Positions 13,006 through 28,000 of a stretch of DNA of 64,000 nucleotides are shown piece after piece. The stretch is from NCBI GenBank assembly GCA_963931925.1, contig OZ007581.1:9498980-9562979 (forward strand), in the 5' to 3' direction. A program made the translations under genes and the position numbers. The notes under the pieces are model-generated. The model worked only from the letters and a program-made list of their open reading frames with translations. It ran no database searches and had not been told where the DNA came from. This stretch comes from Onchidella celtica. Its lineage: Eukaryota; Mollusca; Gastropoda; Systellommatophora; Onchidiidae. Numbering within the stretch: position 1 is the first letter of the stretch; each line of letters begins with the position of its first letter.

Positions 13006-16000
13006 CTCACCATATACCTCCAGGTCACAGGTGGCGCTTACAGTGTCAGGATAACCGGTGATTCCATAAGAACATGTCCACGTGGCTCCATCAGCTCGTG
13101 AGACAGACAGGATATTCAATGATAACTTGATGTCCAATGTTGTGTCCAGAGTCGGTGGTGTATGATAGCCTTCAGAAGCCCTGCAATTGAGCTGGCTGTC
13201 GCAGCTGACCATAGGAGTCTGTGATTTAGTGATTGTTACACTTGACAACCTTGTCAAATCAAGATCTGGTAGTGTGCAGGTAATGTCTGAACTTTTCTTT
13301 CCTTCCTCTTGAGGTGCTGGGCAAGTCAGCTTTGGTTGGGGTAATTCTGGTGGTAAGGGGCGGATGGATGGACAGAATGTAGGTTGTGGATACATGGAAT
13401 ATAGATGGACTGATAAATTGGGGGTAGCTGGATGAAATGATAGATGTGTTTGGATGTGTATGTTGATAAGTGGATGGATAGTTTGTGAATGGATGGATGG
13501 ATGGATGGGTGGGCGGTGGCTGGGTGGCTGGACAGATGGATGGATGAATGGGTGGGTGGATGGGTGGGTGCGTGGATGGATGTATGGATGATTGGATGGA
13601 TTGTAAACGGATGGATGGGTGGGTAGGTGGGTGGGTGGATATAATGGATGGGTAGGTGGGTGGGTGAATGGATGGGTGGGTGGATGGATGGATGGGTGAT
13701 AGATGGATGGATTGTAGATGAATGGATGTGTGGATGAATGGATGGGTGGATATATGGATGGGTTGGTGGATGGATGGATGGATGGATAGGTTGTAGATGG
13801 TTCGATGAAAGATTGACTGTTGATGGATGGATGGATGGATGGATGGATGGGTAGGTGGGTGGATGTATGAAATGGATGGATGGATGGTTTGTAAATGGAT
13901 GAATGGGTGGTTGGATGATGGATTGTAGATAGATGGTTGGTATTGTGGGTGGGTGATGGATGGATGAGTGGACGGGGGTGGATGGATGGATGGATGGGTA
14001 GGTGGATTGGTGGGTGCATGGATGGATGGCTGGATTGTACATGGATGGTTAGATGGATTGCAAATGGATGGATGTGTGGGTAGGTGGATGGATGGATAGA
14101 ATGGATGGATGAATGGATGGGTGGGGGATGAATGGATACGTGGGTGGATGGATGGATGGATGTATGGATAGACTGTAGATGGTTAGATGGATGAATGAAC
14201 TGTAAATACGTTTGGATCGATGATATGGATGGATGGATGGATGGATGGATGGATGGATGGATGGTGGGCTGGGTGGATGGATGATGGATTGGTGGATATA
14301 TGGATGAATTGTAGATAGATAGATGGATGTATGGATGGATGGAACGATGGATGGATGAGTAATGGATGGGTTATGGATGAATTTATACCGGCTTGCATTT
14401 GGCAAATATAATAGGATCGGTCTTGAGTGTAGCGTTTTTCCCAGCCATTTCTAGTTATAACAACATGGCGGTTGTAAGTGGAGGTACTTGGTTCTCCATC
14501 TTTCCAACCAGTATATCCGTCACTTGCCATTTGCTGTATGATAAAGGTACGAAAAAGGTACATTCTATTGTGATCCATAGCGAAGGTTCTGTCTGAAAGA
14601 TATATTTTGAGTATTTTGAGTTATTGATGACTAGTAGAAGTCTTTGTCTCCATTCAATTGACACCAGTTTCATCAATATATGCAGTATATTTTACGTTGG
14701 TTGAAGTTTCGGAATCCCAGCTTGTCTGAGAATCATAGTTTCGAGAACTCGCGCATTAAAGATGAGGGATGTTTCTGCAAAGCCACCAGTGATATGTTCG
14801 ATTTATCCTAAGCCTATGAAATTAGGAAGGGTTTATTTGCAGTTCATAATCAATCTTCACATAATTTTTTTTGAGGAAATCGGACGAAGGAAAGGGACTT
14901 GAAGTGCTGCACTTTTCTAAATGTTACTAACAAATGGAAATTACATTGTGTTTAGGTCATTATTTTAGGAGGTTCCCTCCCTTTAACATTTATACCTCAT
15001 TTTTCTTATTTCATTTCTTTTTTCGTTATTATTTCTGTGTGTTTTCGTGGTCGGGGGTGAATTTGTGTTGGGCCTGTTCTTCTCGACTTTTAACTACCAA
15101 GGTATCTTTGACTTGCGCAACGTGCACACGGCTCCTCCGAGTTTTTAGTCCTTATCCGAGAAATCCAGGTGCTCGATCATACCTACCATAGGATCAGGAT
15201 GGGAATTTTTTTTCCCCGAAAAAAAACATCCAACATGCCTGCACTGAGTGGGGATCGAACCTGGTACCTTCAGCATGTGAGGTGAGCACCTTGCCTTTAA
15301 ACCACCGTGTAGTGGAAATTACAATGGAATATAAGTGTTATCACATCAATTTTGCATGCATACAGCTGATTACATGTTTATTTAGTTGGTAAAATCGTTT
15401 AATTTGGAATATACATCAGCGCTGGATTAACCGTTGAGCAAAATAGGCACGTGCCTAGGGCATCAAGGGAAGGGAAGGGGTGGGGCGTAGGCACCACAGT
15501 TTGTTTTTTTCCACTGCCGGATTTACCACGGACCATAAACATGGTGCAAAACCTCAAATGGTGTAGTTGAACCAGGGCCCAGAAAAGTTTTCAAAAGAAA
15601 ATATTAAATTGGAAGTATACAGAAATAAACAGGATTTTCCATCTCACTATAAGTTTTGTTTCATTTTGAAATATAAAATTCTATTTAGTGGTTTACTTAT
15701 GTATATATATATATACTATAATTTGGATGTGGATATAAGATTCCTGGCCTTTTGCTTCTAAAATAATGCTATAGAGAGGCATGCATTAATTTGATTTCTC
15801 TTTCTCACTATCATATTCTGTACTCCTGATAAGGATTATGATGCTTTCAATAAAATCATATTCAGAAGTTTCTATTACTCCATGTCTACTGGATCTAACC
15901 CTTTTCAAATAATGATGTTGAATAATGAGAGGCAGAATGTAAGAAACAAGTTATTGTAATGAATAGCAGAGATTTGGGTTCTGGCGCTGGAAATATCTTT

Positions 16001-19000
16001 GGTTAAGCAGCAAATAAATTATACATAAATAGGCTCATCGTTAAACGTTTGCAAGTTTCATCCATCTTTCTGTGCCCAAACATTAGTCTTCATAACCTAT
16101 TTATATTGTTTGTACAATTTCTTTTCATGTTATGCACATCTGACATACTAGTTACTTCTTTTGTGCAGTTGCATTGTTTCATTCAGCTAAGACTGCATTT
16201 CTGTATAAATGGGATGCACCAAATTGGCAGATATAGATAATATACAAAAGTATACATGGGGGAGTCAATGCCTTGAAATTAGAACGATGAGTATCTCAGA
16301 CTTGCTGGATTTATTGTACTGGCTTCATAATCCCCCATATTCGCTCTTTTTTATCCTCCCCGTGTCAGCTGTTCTTAGTTACGCCAAAAGGTAAAGAAAG
16401 ATAACTATGCTCCTAATATGAATTAGGACAAGCAGGACAATGGTGTTGACCCAGTATCCCGGAACGATTTTTAAATTAATGGTGTGTATCAGGTTTAGTT
16501 AGAACATGGCATGGTTATTTGACCTTATGACCCGATTTAATTCTTTACAAAAGTACAGCCTTGCAATCCATTTTGTGCACTCACTGATATATTACTTATA
16601 AAGCAGAAGCTTTTCATCCATTAATTTCTTCTGATATACTTTTTTTCTTCTGTTGAGACTCAAAGAATGATTATTCTACGTCCTGTGTGTTACACCCTTC
16701 CTCATTTCTGAAGAACAGAATCAGATGACTTCCTACTGCAGACTTTTCGTTTTCAAATAAACTGCATTAACGAGTCAATCACCCCAGCAAACTAACAGAA
16801 ACCATTATGCTGATAATAATTAACCAGTGAACCAAACTACCTCTTTATCTTTTCATTAAGGGGAAAGAACTGAACTTACACAGTATATTTCTGCTATTCA
16901 TCCAATTTGGAATACAACAAGACGGTAAAAGTGTGCCTATGTTTACATCAACACATCATGTGGCATCACTGTGACGAGGTAATATAATTATAAAAGACAC
17001 CAGCAGTACAGCAGAGTTGCCATTACATCTAAATCTGGTAGACCTACCCCCTTCTAACAAGACCGTCAGGTACTTCTCACATCAAAGCTAAGATTTCCAT
17101 TCGCCTCTTTTTGCTGTAGTCCCATTTTTTTTTCAGAGCCATATTCAAAAATAAAATGCATTCACCAGACATTGAAAAAAAAATATAGATCATTGCCTTT
17201 TTAAGCCTACCTCTAGGCCTATGCTTCTGTTTAAGATCTCGTCTTCAGTGACGTAAACAGCTCATTCGTCTAACAGCTGGTTTCTTTTTATACCCACAGC
17301 AATGCGACCTGACTTTCTCAACGTTCACCTTTTTTTATAATCTTTGTCTTGGACTCAAATAGTCCTGGACCTGTAACATCAACGATATCGCAACCTCCTG
17401 TTCAAATTTCGGTCGTTAAGTCTTGTGACTTTCAACCAATCCGTTCTCTTCAATGCAAGGTCTCCTCCCCCTCTCAGTTTCAAACTCAGAAGTAGTATTA
17501 AATAAATGCCCTTCTACAAGCTTTTGTACATTTTTTTTTTTACTCAACAATAGTCAACACGCTTTCACGCTGTATTTCACAATAGACGCGATATTGTCTT
17601 GCTTGGCTGCCACTTTTCATAAGTTAGGATCCTAGCTTCGGTGATCGACCAATGAGAGAGCGGCATGCATAGGGGCTTCAGTAAACAGCCAATTAGAGAG
17701 TCGCGTGCTGAGGGGAATTTCCCGGTAATTAAGCATGATCTAAATTGTTTACATTTTTCTGCCCTACTTTGGGCTCTCTGATTCGTTTAGATTTAGCCCT
17801 CTATAGCCCTGATTGCCAAATACGATACTATATAAATGCCAAGATTTTTTTTTCTTTTTTAACATGTAGCAATACTTGCTGGGCACCACAGTTTACTTAT
17901 TTATGTCGACATAGGAACATTAAGGAACATTATGGCACTGAAACTAATGCAAATGTATTTCAGATAAATTATAAACTGTGCTTCTTGTCTGTTCCTGTGA
18001 TGCACAATATTAATGTAAACCGGCCAAAGTTGATCTTCAACTGTTGTTGAGATTATTCCCCACATACTGTATGCTTTTTGCCAAGTACACAGTGAACTAT
18101 CGTAGTTAGGCAGATACAAATGCTTGAATGTAGCCCACGATAAGCTAGAAAACGTGTCAAAAAACAGTCTTTAACACACCCTACTCCCCCATGCACAAAA
18201 ACATACCCTTACAAGCGTTTTATAGTGCAGGCCGTTAAATAAATGGATAAATAAGAGAAAAAAAACACAAATAAAAAAGTTGTCCGACCCAGGAATTCCT
18301 ATGCCCAATAATTCTGTCAAGTTGACCAGCGCAGCGGTACTTTCCGGACCCATCCTTGACAAAGCATTATAATATAGTCACAGAGGAGATCCACAGTGTC
18401 AAGAAACTAATGTCAAAAGAAAACAATTCAAAACATGCCATGACATTAACAGGCACACGCGTCTTTATCACTTTAATTTTATTCCTGGCAAAGTACGATG
18501 ACTTTAAATTTCAATAAAAACATTGCTGTTTTCCATGTCCTTGATTGAGCCCATGTACTGATTACTAAAAACTATGTTAAAGTTGTGTAGGACCCCCTCT
18601 CCTCCCACAATCCCACCCATCAAGGTGCCCTCCCCCATCCCAACCATCAAATCACCAACCACTCACCAAAAATCGACCGTTACGAAGCAAAAAAACTGAT
18701 TCTGATTCACCTATTTTACCATTCTCTTCGTTAGAAATTCTGACACGCCCCCCCCCCCCGCCCCCCAACCATCACCACCATTACATGGAGTCTAACACCA
18801 TCATTGTATTCATCTGTCACTCTTTGTGACCCAGAATTTTGTGATCTTTTCCGCCCTTCCCAGCGCCAACGTGCAATCTTGACACAAATTACAGAGCTCA
18901 CACTTCCAGAGCAATTTTTGCCAAGATTAGTGATGAAGATATCAGGAAAAGATCAGGAACTTTTCGCGGTGCTGTGCTTAATCACGCGTCTCTGAACTTT

Positions 19001-22000
19001 CAGTAACAATTAGGAATAGACTTAATTGACTAGGTTATATTGGCAATGCTGGCAATTCATCAGTGTTGTCTCAGTTGTTAAGATTATTCTGTAATTTCAT
19101 GCGTTATCTTCACACCAACAGCCAATCCATTTCAACAAGATTAGAAGTGTGAGTTAAGAAATTAAATTTGAGTTCAATTTTGAAATTTTTAAAATGTGAG
19201 GCATTTTATCCTGGAAGCTGCTGACTTAATACCTGGCTGACATTTAAAGTTAACTGAATCCTGTAATTATTTCTCTCTGCATCAGATTTAATTACCCCCT
19301 TCTGAGATTTCAGCGAACAAAATATCACTGGATGTTCTTGGTAATTCCCAAATAATTATGTGTTAACTCTTTAAAGACATGTCACTACAATTATCAACCT
19401 CAAGAGTCTGGGTCATTCTGTATAAGAGAGCGGTGTCTCTGGGTCAATTGTGCTGGCGTCAATCTCTCACTTTAACCTGTTAAATATTTTATCGGTATGG
19501 GTTATTAAAGTGATTTTATCATTCATGCATACAGTGCATTTCAATGTACGTCGTTTAGGTGGGATTTTTGTTTTATATCTAAGAATCGACCACAGGAATT
19601 TCTAACCGATATATTTACCCACAGTGCATGAAAAGAACCATGCAGCCTACAAAAAACCACGGCTTGTTAAATACATAATTCCCATGAGTCTCGCTAAAGC
19701 TGAGTAAAGTCAACGCCGAGTTTAGTCAAACATTTACTTTGCTGAAGATAATGGACTGCAAAAGACAAAATCTAAGAACTCTTTTATAACGTACTAGCTG
19801 AGTTCCCGGCCCTGCCCGGGATAAATCGATTTATTAGTTTCAGTTCTGGGTGATTATTATGGACCTGCTTCATTTTGCCTGTTCCTTTAGCTTTATTTTA
19901 TTTTTGTTTGTTTATCTATTTTTAGATACGTTTTACTGCTCTCCCTTTGCGCGTTGACGTCCTGCGCGTCCCGCCAGCATCCGTCAAATGGCTACGATTT
20001 GCGAACGGTTTGCACATCGCAGGAAGTGATAACGTCATGTGTTAATGGAAAAGAAATATTATGATATTTTCCTGGGAATAATATTGAAAACACAAACCTA
20101 TACTTTTGGCTCTGCAGCGTCAATCTCCCAATTCCAGACCCTTTCTTTTTCCCAGTCTAGGCACGTGCACATTGAGAACACACAAAGTTTTATACTTGAT
20201 AGTCTTAGAACTCAATCTCATCATTCAAATCAGTCCTAACCTGAAGTTGTCTTATGAGTGTGGTGCAGTCTATACCGCAACCAATCTTAGTTACATTAAT
20301 TTGCCGAAAAAATAGACCGAACGCCAATGTGTCGCAACATAGAAACTAATACAAACGTTCTGCGAGTTGTTAATTATTTTTTTATTTTCTGTGCCGGGGA
20401 CACGACCACGGTCTATACTAAGCGCTGTATAAAATCTGAGGGCCACCAAATCAGCATTAACGGAGGAGTAGCGAAAGGCGCTCTGCAATTGTCGTAAGGT
20501 TTCACTTTTATTAATATAGATATGAGTTCCACGTACGCATCCCGTCGTGCAGTTTCGTGCTAGTGAATGTAAATTGCTGGAAACCAAAGCTAAAAGATTC
20601 ACATTCTATCTGCATCTATATATTGGCAGTGGTTAGTTAGAACATCACAAGTTCTTAGCATGGATGCAGAGAGTACCACCGCCATGTCATTGCCAGTGAA
20701 TTGGAATACCATCCGATCTCAGAATATGAAATCAAAGGTAGTACTGACTTTGGAGAATTTGGAAACCATCATTGAGGCGTTCAGCTTTGTTCAGCCAATC
20801 ATTATTGTCATCGGTTTAGCCACCAATGTCGTGAATATTTTCGTATTTCTCAAAATCGGACTTAAAGACAGCATAAACTTGTGTTTCTTTGTCCTGTCAT
20901 GCTCTGACCTTCTTTGTCTTGTTATCATGAGCAATGCGATATACTTTTTGAACTACCACCACGGATATGTTTTCCACTTGTACGTCGATGGCTTGTCGGT
21001 GAGCCTGGTGTTGATTTATTACTGTCTGATCTTTTACGATACGTCACAAGTTTTTGTCACTTACATTGCTCTTCAAAAATGTTGCTGTGTGGTTTTTGCC
21101 ATTTCGTTTTAAGAATACATTTACACGACGTAGATCTGCAGTTGTGGTGTTTTGCATTAGCTTCTACTGCATAGCGTCATATCTGCCCATCTGTGTCTCA
21201 CAGGGCATGCAGCCAGAGAGAAACCCCGCGGACAATTCTTCAGTGTTTGTACCCTGGCAAAATGATATGAAGTTGGTCTTAGTACACATTAATAATTACA
21301 CAAATGTTTTATTTTTAACCACTGCCTGTCACATGACTGTTGCTGTGAGCCTTTTCTTTTTGGTTTCCAGCTTGAATGCTTCATCTAGATGGCGGAATTC
21401 TATGGCACAACCCGCTCGTCATCCCCGCGTCCAGAGTAATTCCAAGTCATTACACATAGGAATGCCCCGAAGCCTCAGCCAAATGAAGGGAAATTACTGT
21501 AATAATTACTTAGGCGCTGAACACCAGAAGGGCAGTAACCGTGCATTTACGCCAGCCAGCACCGAGCCAAAACCAGTAACTAAATCTAAAGAAACGCAAG
21601 TTCTGCAGTCAACAACATTTGGGTCTGTGATCTTCATCCTGTGTAATACACCCAAAATTATTATTGCATACGCTAGTTTGTTTGTGCCAGGACTGAACTT
21701 GGGAGGACAGTATGAAAATGTATTTTTTGTTTGCAATCACATTAGGAACTTGCTGGAGTTTTCCAATGCTTCTTTAAATATGTTTGTGTATTTCATCTTT
21801 AACAGACGTTTCCGGTATGAAACTATGTCTCTTTTCAAGTTCCGAAGAAAAAGCGCAGCTTAAGTCATCAACATTTATGAATGCTTTTCCAATTTTCTAT
21901 TCCTAATTTAAGCCCTTTTTCAAAGGTACCTCAAGAAATTTGAGACACAGCTTTTATATCTGTTCCATGTGCTCCCCAAATTCTGTCTTATCAAATGTTT

Positions 22001-25000
22001 TGACAGTCACACAAATATTGTACTCAGATAAGACAAAGATCATGCATAATCAGGAATTGTTCGCGTAGGAATTTGTTAGAAAATCACCTGGAATGCAAAT
22101 AATTTGAAAATTAGCAATTTGAAATAACATTTATCATAATAATTAACTTTTAAAAAATCATATAGGTAGGCAAACATATCACCCTAAAGAATGAAATGTC
22201 TTGTAGTCACCAGGAACACTAAATACTACTGAGCTTACACACAAGTCACTTATAACATTTGTTAATGATTGCGCACCATCCCTGTCTTGTGCTCTGGGGC
22301 ATTATGTGGCGCCTTCATCTTGGTTACTAACCAAATGCCCCACTTCGAGCTTCCATGCATTTGGCAGACGGACGTGCTTTTGTGCTGCTCCAATCAAGAA
22401 CTCGCAGCTAAGTACCATATTCTGTTTAGCTTCGGTTGTACACATTTCCTGTTGAAACCTTTTATTGTTCAATTGTTTTCTCTGTTTCTTTTTGTTTTTT
22501 TTTCTTGATAAAGGCGAAAGCCGAACATTCGAACATTTTCTGTCTTCTCTTTATTTTGCTTTGATGTATCGTTTGGGTTTTATTTTTCACGCAGGATTTC
22601 ACAACATACAACTCTTTCTGTTTGCCCTATTTTACCATGTATATTCCATCGACATAACGTCAAATCTGCAGTAAATGAAGCACACTGACCCTTTGCGTAA
22701 CGGTGACGGTGCTCGAAATGCTTGATGTGGGGAATTTGTTCAGTGGGCGATGGAATCTTAGTTACTCCTGCACCGTAAATGAAAACTCTGGCTTGGGAAT
22801 TGGTATGTTTTATTTAACCAAGGATACTAGAAATGGTAGATGAGACACTCCCTTCTTATTTACACCTCTAAAAAAACGTACACACAGTTTGCGCGCTCAT
22901 CGGGGGCTGGGCCCATGGCGCAAAGCATCCAAAGAATGCTGGATGTAACAATAAATTAATGATGCAGATTTCTTAGTGCTACTGAGACTTAAAAAAAAAA
23001 AAAGAAAGAAAGAAAACATAGCCACAGCTTTCCCACAGCGATTGAATTTATAAATACAAATTAGGTGACGTCATTCAAGACCTACGGCGATAGCTGAACA
23101 GTGGACAAAATTCAATATTTTCCCTGTTTGGTTTTGTTAAATACGTCACTGTTCATGACTTTCGCGCCTTCACTGCTAGGTGACGGTGCGAAATCTGTGC
23201 ACGCTAAACGCGCTAGGTGTCTAATCTTATTGTATCTATAGTTCGTTCACCGAGGCGTGATCACGGTTTAGTTGGATTTTCTCAGCTATTACGAAATACA
23301 GCGTCCTGAATTTTTCCATGCAGTCTTACATTTATCATGACCCTACAAATCTTGAATTTGAAGTCTGTGCACAGCACCGTTCTTTCAAAGCGGCGAATTC
23401 CTTTGATCTTTTCTCTGTTTTTCAATTAATAGGCCACAAACTTATAGATCTTTACAGTATGCGTGTGTTCCAACATGATCTGTCACTTCTCGTTTCTTTG
23501 TAGTTGATCTAAATTCCTAAACATAGTAACAATCTGTGGTGTATTGCAGTGGCGTAGCGTCACGTTACGGACTTAAGGTTTGCTTTGTACGTAAATGTAT
23601 TTATTGTTCCTTTCCTGTACGATAAAGCTACTACAGATTCATTACTTATATATTCAAAACAACCTTCTAGTTATGCTAAACGGTAATATCCTATGAAAGA
23701 TAACGTTTGTAAAGTAGCTAGGCTTTCCAATCTGTAATAAGTTGTGAGAAATATACATATCGAGATATGATCACCCTTTCCCTCTCTGGGTCCTTGTCAT
23801 GGCAAGAGCATGGCCACTCGTGCTATTCTTCTCTAGAATGATCAGCTTGCGAGCTTGGGACAGCCTTAGGCCCATTAGAAAGGTTAGCCCTAAAAATGTT
23901 TTTTTTGTTTTTTGTTTTGGTTTCAAAACAGGAAATAACGTTTCCATGTTTTTAATGTTTAATCATCTCAGTCGCTTGCTGAGTCGGATGTCTCCATTGG
24001 ATTGATGACGATATTCGGTTGAATAATTTAATGAAGGCCCTCGTTTTGCCAGTATTCTTCCTCCAACCGAAATACATGGTCCTCGCACTTGGAGATGAAT
24101 TCTGCATCGACTATTTTCAATGCTGCATGAGTTAGATTTTGGATGTCTGACAGTTTGAAGATCTTGTCCTCCAATGTTCCGCATCGTATTGATTTTGATG
24201 TTTGATGAAAGGAATTCTGAAATTGAAAGATCTCTGGTAACGCCTCTGACCTGTGTTGGCCTACCAGTGAACAATCACGAGTTTGTTTTTAAACATTAAT
24301 CCAGTGCTATACCACAGTTTAGTGGGGCTCTAACCGATGTGTTAAATTATTACAGTAAAACACCTAAATGTTTACCCTTGTCGGTGCTCACTTTATTTAT
24401 ATACCGCAAATAAACAAAACTCGAAAACTGCTTTAATAATTCGTGGGAAAAAAATTTGGGTTAGGGTCATCACAAATCTAAGACTTCATGCCAAATTACA
24501 TTCAAATATCATCTACGGTTGCAACGCTACAAGCAGTTTTCTGTGATCATGCCTCGGTGAACGGACTATAGTATAATAATAATAATAATAATATATTGCA
24601 TTTATATAGCGCCCAACCCCGTCGATGACAAGCTCTGGGCGCTTTAACAAACTCTTACACACACACACACACACGCATACACAAAAGAAATTCAAAAATA
24701 TTTACTATTGTTGCTGCCGAAAAACACCTAGCCTAGTTTGTCTGAAAGAAATGGGTCTTCAGATGGCGTTTGAAAGAACCAATGTCATTAATTTCCCTGG
24801 TTGTCTTTGGAAGAGTGTTCCAGATGGTAGGGCCAAGAAATGAAAAGGACTTTTCTCCTACAGTGGACAGATTCATTTTAGGTACTTTCAATTTTGTAGT
24901 GTCAGATGATGATCTTAGTTGACGAGATGGAACATAGTAATCAGTTAAATCAACTAGGTACGATGGAGCAGTATTATTGACACATTTGTGACAAATGGAT

Positions 25001-28000
25001 GACAATTTGTACATTATTCTTTTCTCGACTGGCAGCCAGTGCAAACTCTGCAGAAGTGGCAGTGCTGAATCTCTTTTCTTTTTCTTCAAAACAAGCCTCG
25101 CTGCATTGTTTTGAGCAATTTGGAGTTTTCTAATATTTTTTTGTGAAATTCCAGCCAAAAGGGAGTTGCAATAGTCAAGCTTTGAAAGTACAAAAGAATT
25201 TACTAAAACAGCCGCAGTTTCAGCTGAAATAAGATGTCTGATTTTACCAATTTTCCAGATTTCCATGTATAGAATACGAACGAGGTGACTAACCTGAGAT
25301 GACATAGAAAGATTTGAATCAATGTAAACCCCTAGGTTTTTTACTTTTTTTGAAATTTCTATTGAATTAGTGCCAATTATCATCTCAGTTCTGTCCACTT
25401 CTTGCAGAACCCGCTCACGGCCTAATAAAATAACCTCAGTTTTATCCTCATTTAGTGCCAGTTTGTTTTGGTTCATCCAGCTTTTAATTTCTGTTATACA
25501 GTTTCCAGCCTGCTGCAGAAGGCTGTCAACATCGCATGGCAAGGCAGAACTGTAGAGCTGGGTATCATCAGCATAGAAATGATATTGTAAATTAAATTTC
25601 TTTATTTCATGTACAAGTGGAATAGTATAGATAGTAAACAAAATAGGACCAAGCACTGAGTCTTGTGGTACGCCATACTAAAGCGCATAAGAAAAAGATC
25701 TTATTTTGTTGGTTACAACAAATTGGTGGCGATTTGACAGGTAAGATTCGACCCATTTAAGGGCGACCCCTCTGATTCCAAACGATGTTTCTAGCCTTCT
25801 GAGCAGGATTTCGTGATCGATGGTGTCGAACGCTGCTGATAGATCCAACAAATTTAGCAGAGTAATATTTCCAGAATCTGCCTTTACTAATATGTCATTC
25901 ATGATTCTTAATAGTGCAGTTTCAGTACTGTGGTTACTTCTGTAAGCAGATTGGAATGGTTCCAACAGGTCATTATTTCTCAAATGACACATTAGTTGTT
26001 GTAATATCACCTTTTCAAGGATTTTTGAAAGAAAAGGAAGGTTTGAGACGGATCTATAATTTTTCAACATGTTTTGATCAAGAGTCGTTTTTTTCAAAAG
26101 TGGTGTTACCCAGGCTGTTTTAAAATAATCAGGGACAGACCCACTTAAAATAGAGTTGTTTATTATTTTTGTAATAGTTGGAACCAGTTCATCAATACAA
26201 GATCTAACCAAAAATGTAGGAATAGGATCGAGGTCACAACATTTTGATGGCGATGCCATGATGATAGTATCGTTGATTTAACTCAACATAACTGAAATTT
26301 GGGCCACCATGCAGTGCTACGTTAAATATTCTGAATGTCTACTGGCTCTATGTCGTCAAGTGCCCCCAAAGTATTATCAAAGTATTTTCCAGACTATCTT
26401 TTTTCAAACAAATGGAGAACTAAATGATTTACTAGCTATGATACTTCAGTGTGCATTATTGAATGTGATCACTTCAAAATATCTTTTACCTGGAGACGAT
26501 AGAAAAAACTTCATGGTTTATCTGGAAACATTTTCACACTAAACCGCATCGAATTGATTTATTATTTACTTAACATCATAGAAAAAAAAGCAGATATTTT
26601 GACGAAAGAAAAATGAAAAATAAAATACGAAGAGCCCAACTCTGGTGACCCCAAATTCAAAATAGCATTTTTTCCTACAAGACAACAACAGACTCATAAA
26701 TTCTGTAAACCCATTCTCCCGACAGCTTCAAGTCTGTGCGGATAGCAACATTACCTGAGGATTGTTCTTGCCCCACACGTATTTTCCACGAGTGGTTCTG
26801 TCATTAAGGCCTATAAAAGCATGACTTTCGGAGGATTCTCGTAGCAGTTCTGAAATCAGATTGTGTAATTTTTATAATGGAGACGATGTCTGTCTTATAT
26901 CTAAGTTAAAGTGCAATGAAGAACATAAAGGCGATGCTATTGTCTATGCTGTATCTAAGTTATAATACACTGAAGAATAATGATAGAAAGACAATGCTTG
27001 TGTTGCATCTACTAAGTTATATGACAATGAAGAATATGAAGGAGACAGTGTCTGTGTTGTGACTAAGTTATATTGGAATGAAAAAGTTTATGGTGATATT
27101 CTATATTATACTAAGACACATCAATGAAAATAGTTGAGAATCATGGGTGTTGCATGTAGGTTATGACGAATGTCTGTCTCCACACTGTCTATATTATTTT
27201 CATGTAACAAAAATTTGACAAGGGCAGCTTGTTCAAGTCTTCATAATGAAATGAACACAACACCTACAATCACTGGGGAAATAAATGAACTTAGGGTTTT
27301 TTTTCAAGATATATTGGTCCCTTGGTAAATCCGTGTATCTAAAGTTTGGAGGGCCCTGTATTTCACTTTGTGTTGACTAAAAAATATTTCTCATATAAGG
27401 TGCAAAGGATAAGCGCAGAGATTAAGGGATGTGTATGACATGTTCTAGGGGTCCAAAATGGGTGTAACCATCAAAATATCGATTTTGAGATTTTGGTGTT
27501 TTTGAACTCATTAGCCATCCTTGCACCCGAATCAATATATTTTTCAGCCGAAAAAAGTCTCTTTTACTGTAAAAAATGACTTTGAAATTGGGAGATTGAG
27601 GTGATGTTTTGCTAATTTTGGTCAGAATTCCTCAGTTTTACAAACTAGCAACATGTAGTATCCTTGATAGAACCACAGCATGCCGCATATCAATGTAAAG
27701 GTCAATCTCTTGACCTTCCTGTGGCTCTAATTTTAACTTCGTACAAGTTATATGAATAACTAAAACCGAAGCTGGAAGAGGACGGGGATTTTACCGGAAA
27801 AACGCCTTATATAGAGGGTTTTGAACTTTAAATCTTGGTTTTCTCAAATGTTGATTTTGATGCAATTTGATTTGGTTTTTCGGATATTCTGAGCTTATTT
27901 ATGAGAGTGCCTTATTGAGATTTGGCATGGATGTAGTCTAGATGTGTACAAATGAATTTATGAACAGATATTTCAAGATTTTATTATAGTGTGTCTTTCG

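Noticed and set aside
12877..14019. 380-codon minus-strand frame rich in His-Pro-Ser-Ile
   Set aside because: It is the tetranucleotide intron array read through into Ig exon 5; clear splice sites at 13346 and 13011 explain the coding part.
14534..14592. Longer version of CTLD exon 4 from an acceptor at 14592
   Set aside because: It would enter in phase 1, which does not match the phase 0 donor of exon 3, and the added residues do not fit a CTLD.
18270..18365. Minus-strand [10 protein letters not shown] phrase resembling an Ig F strand
   Set aside because: No matching B strand, no good splice sites, and the frame runs into low-complexity sequence.
22560..22800. Minus-strand open stretch of about 80 codons
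   Set aside because: No start, no recognised domain, and it overlaps what looks like a repeat 3' region.
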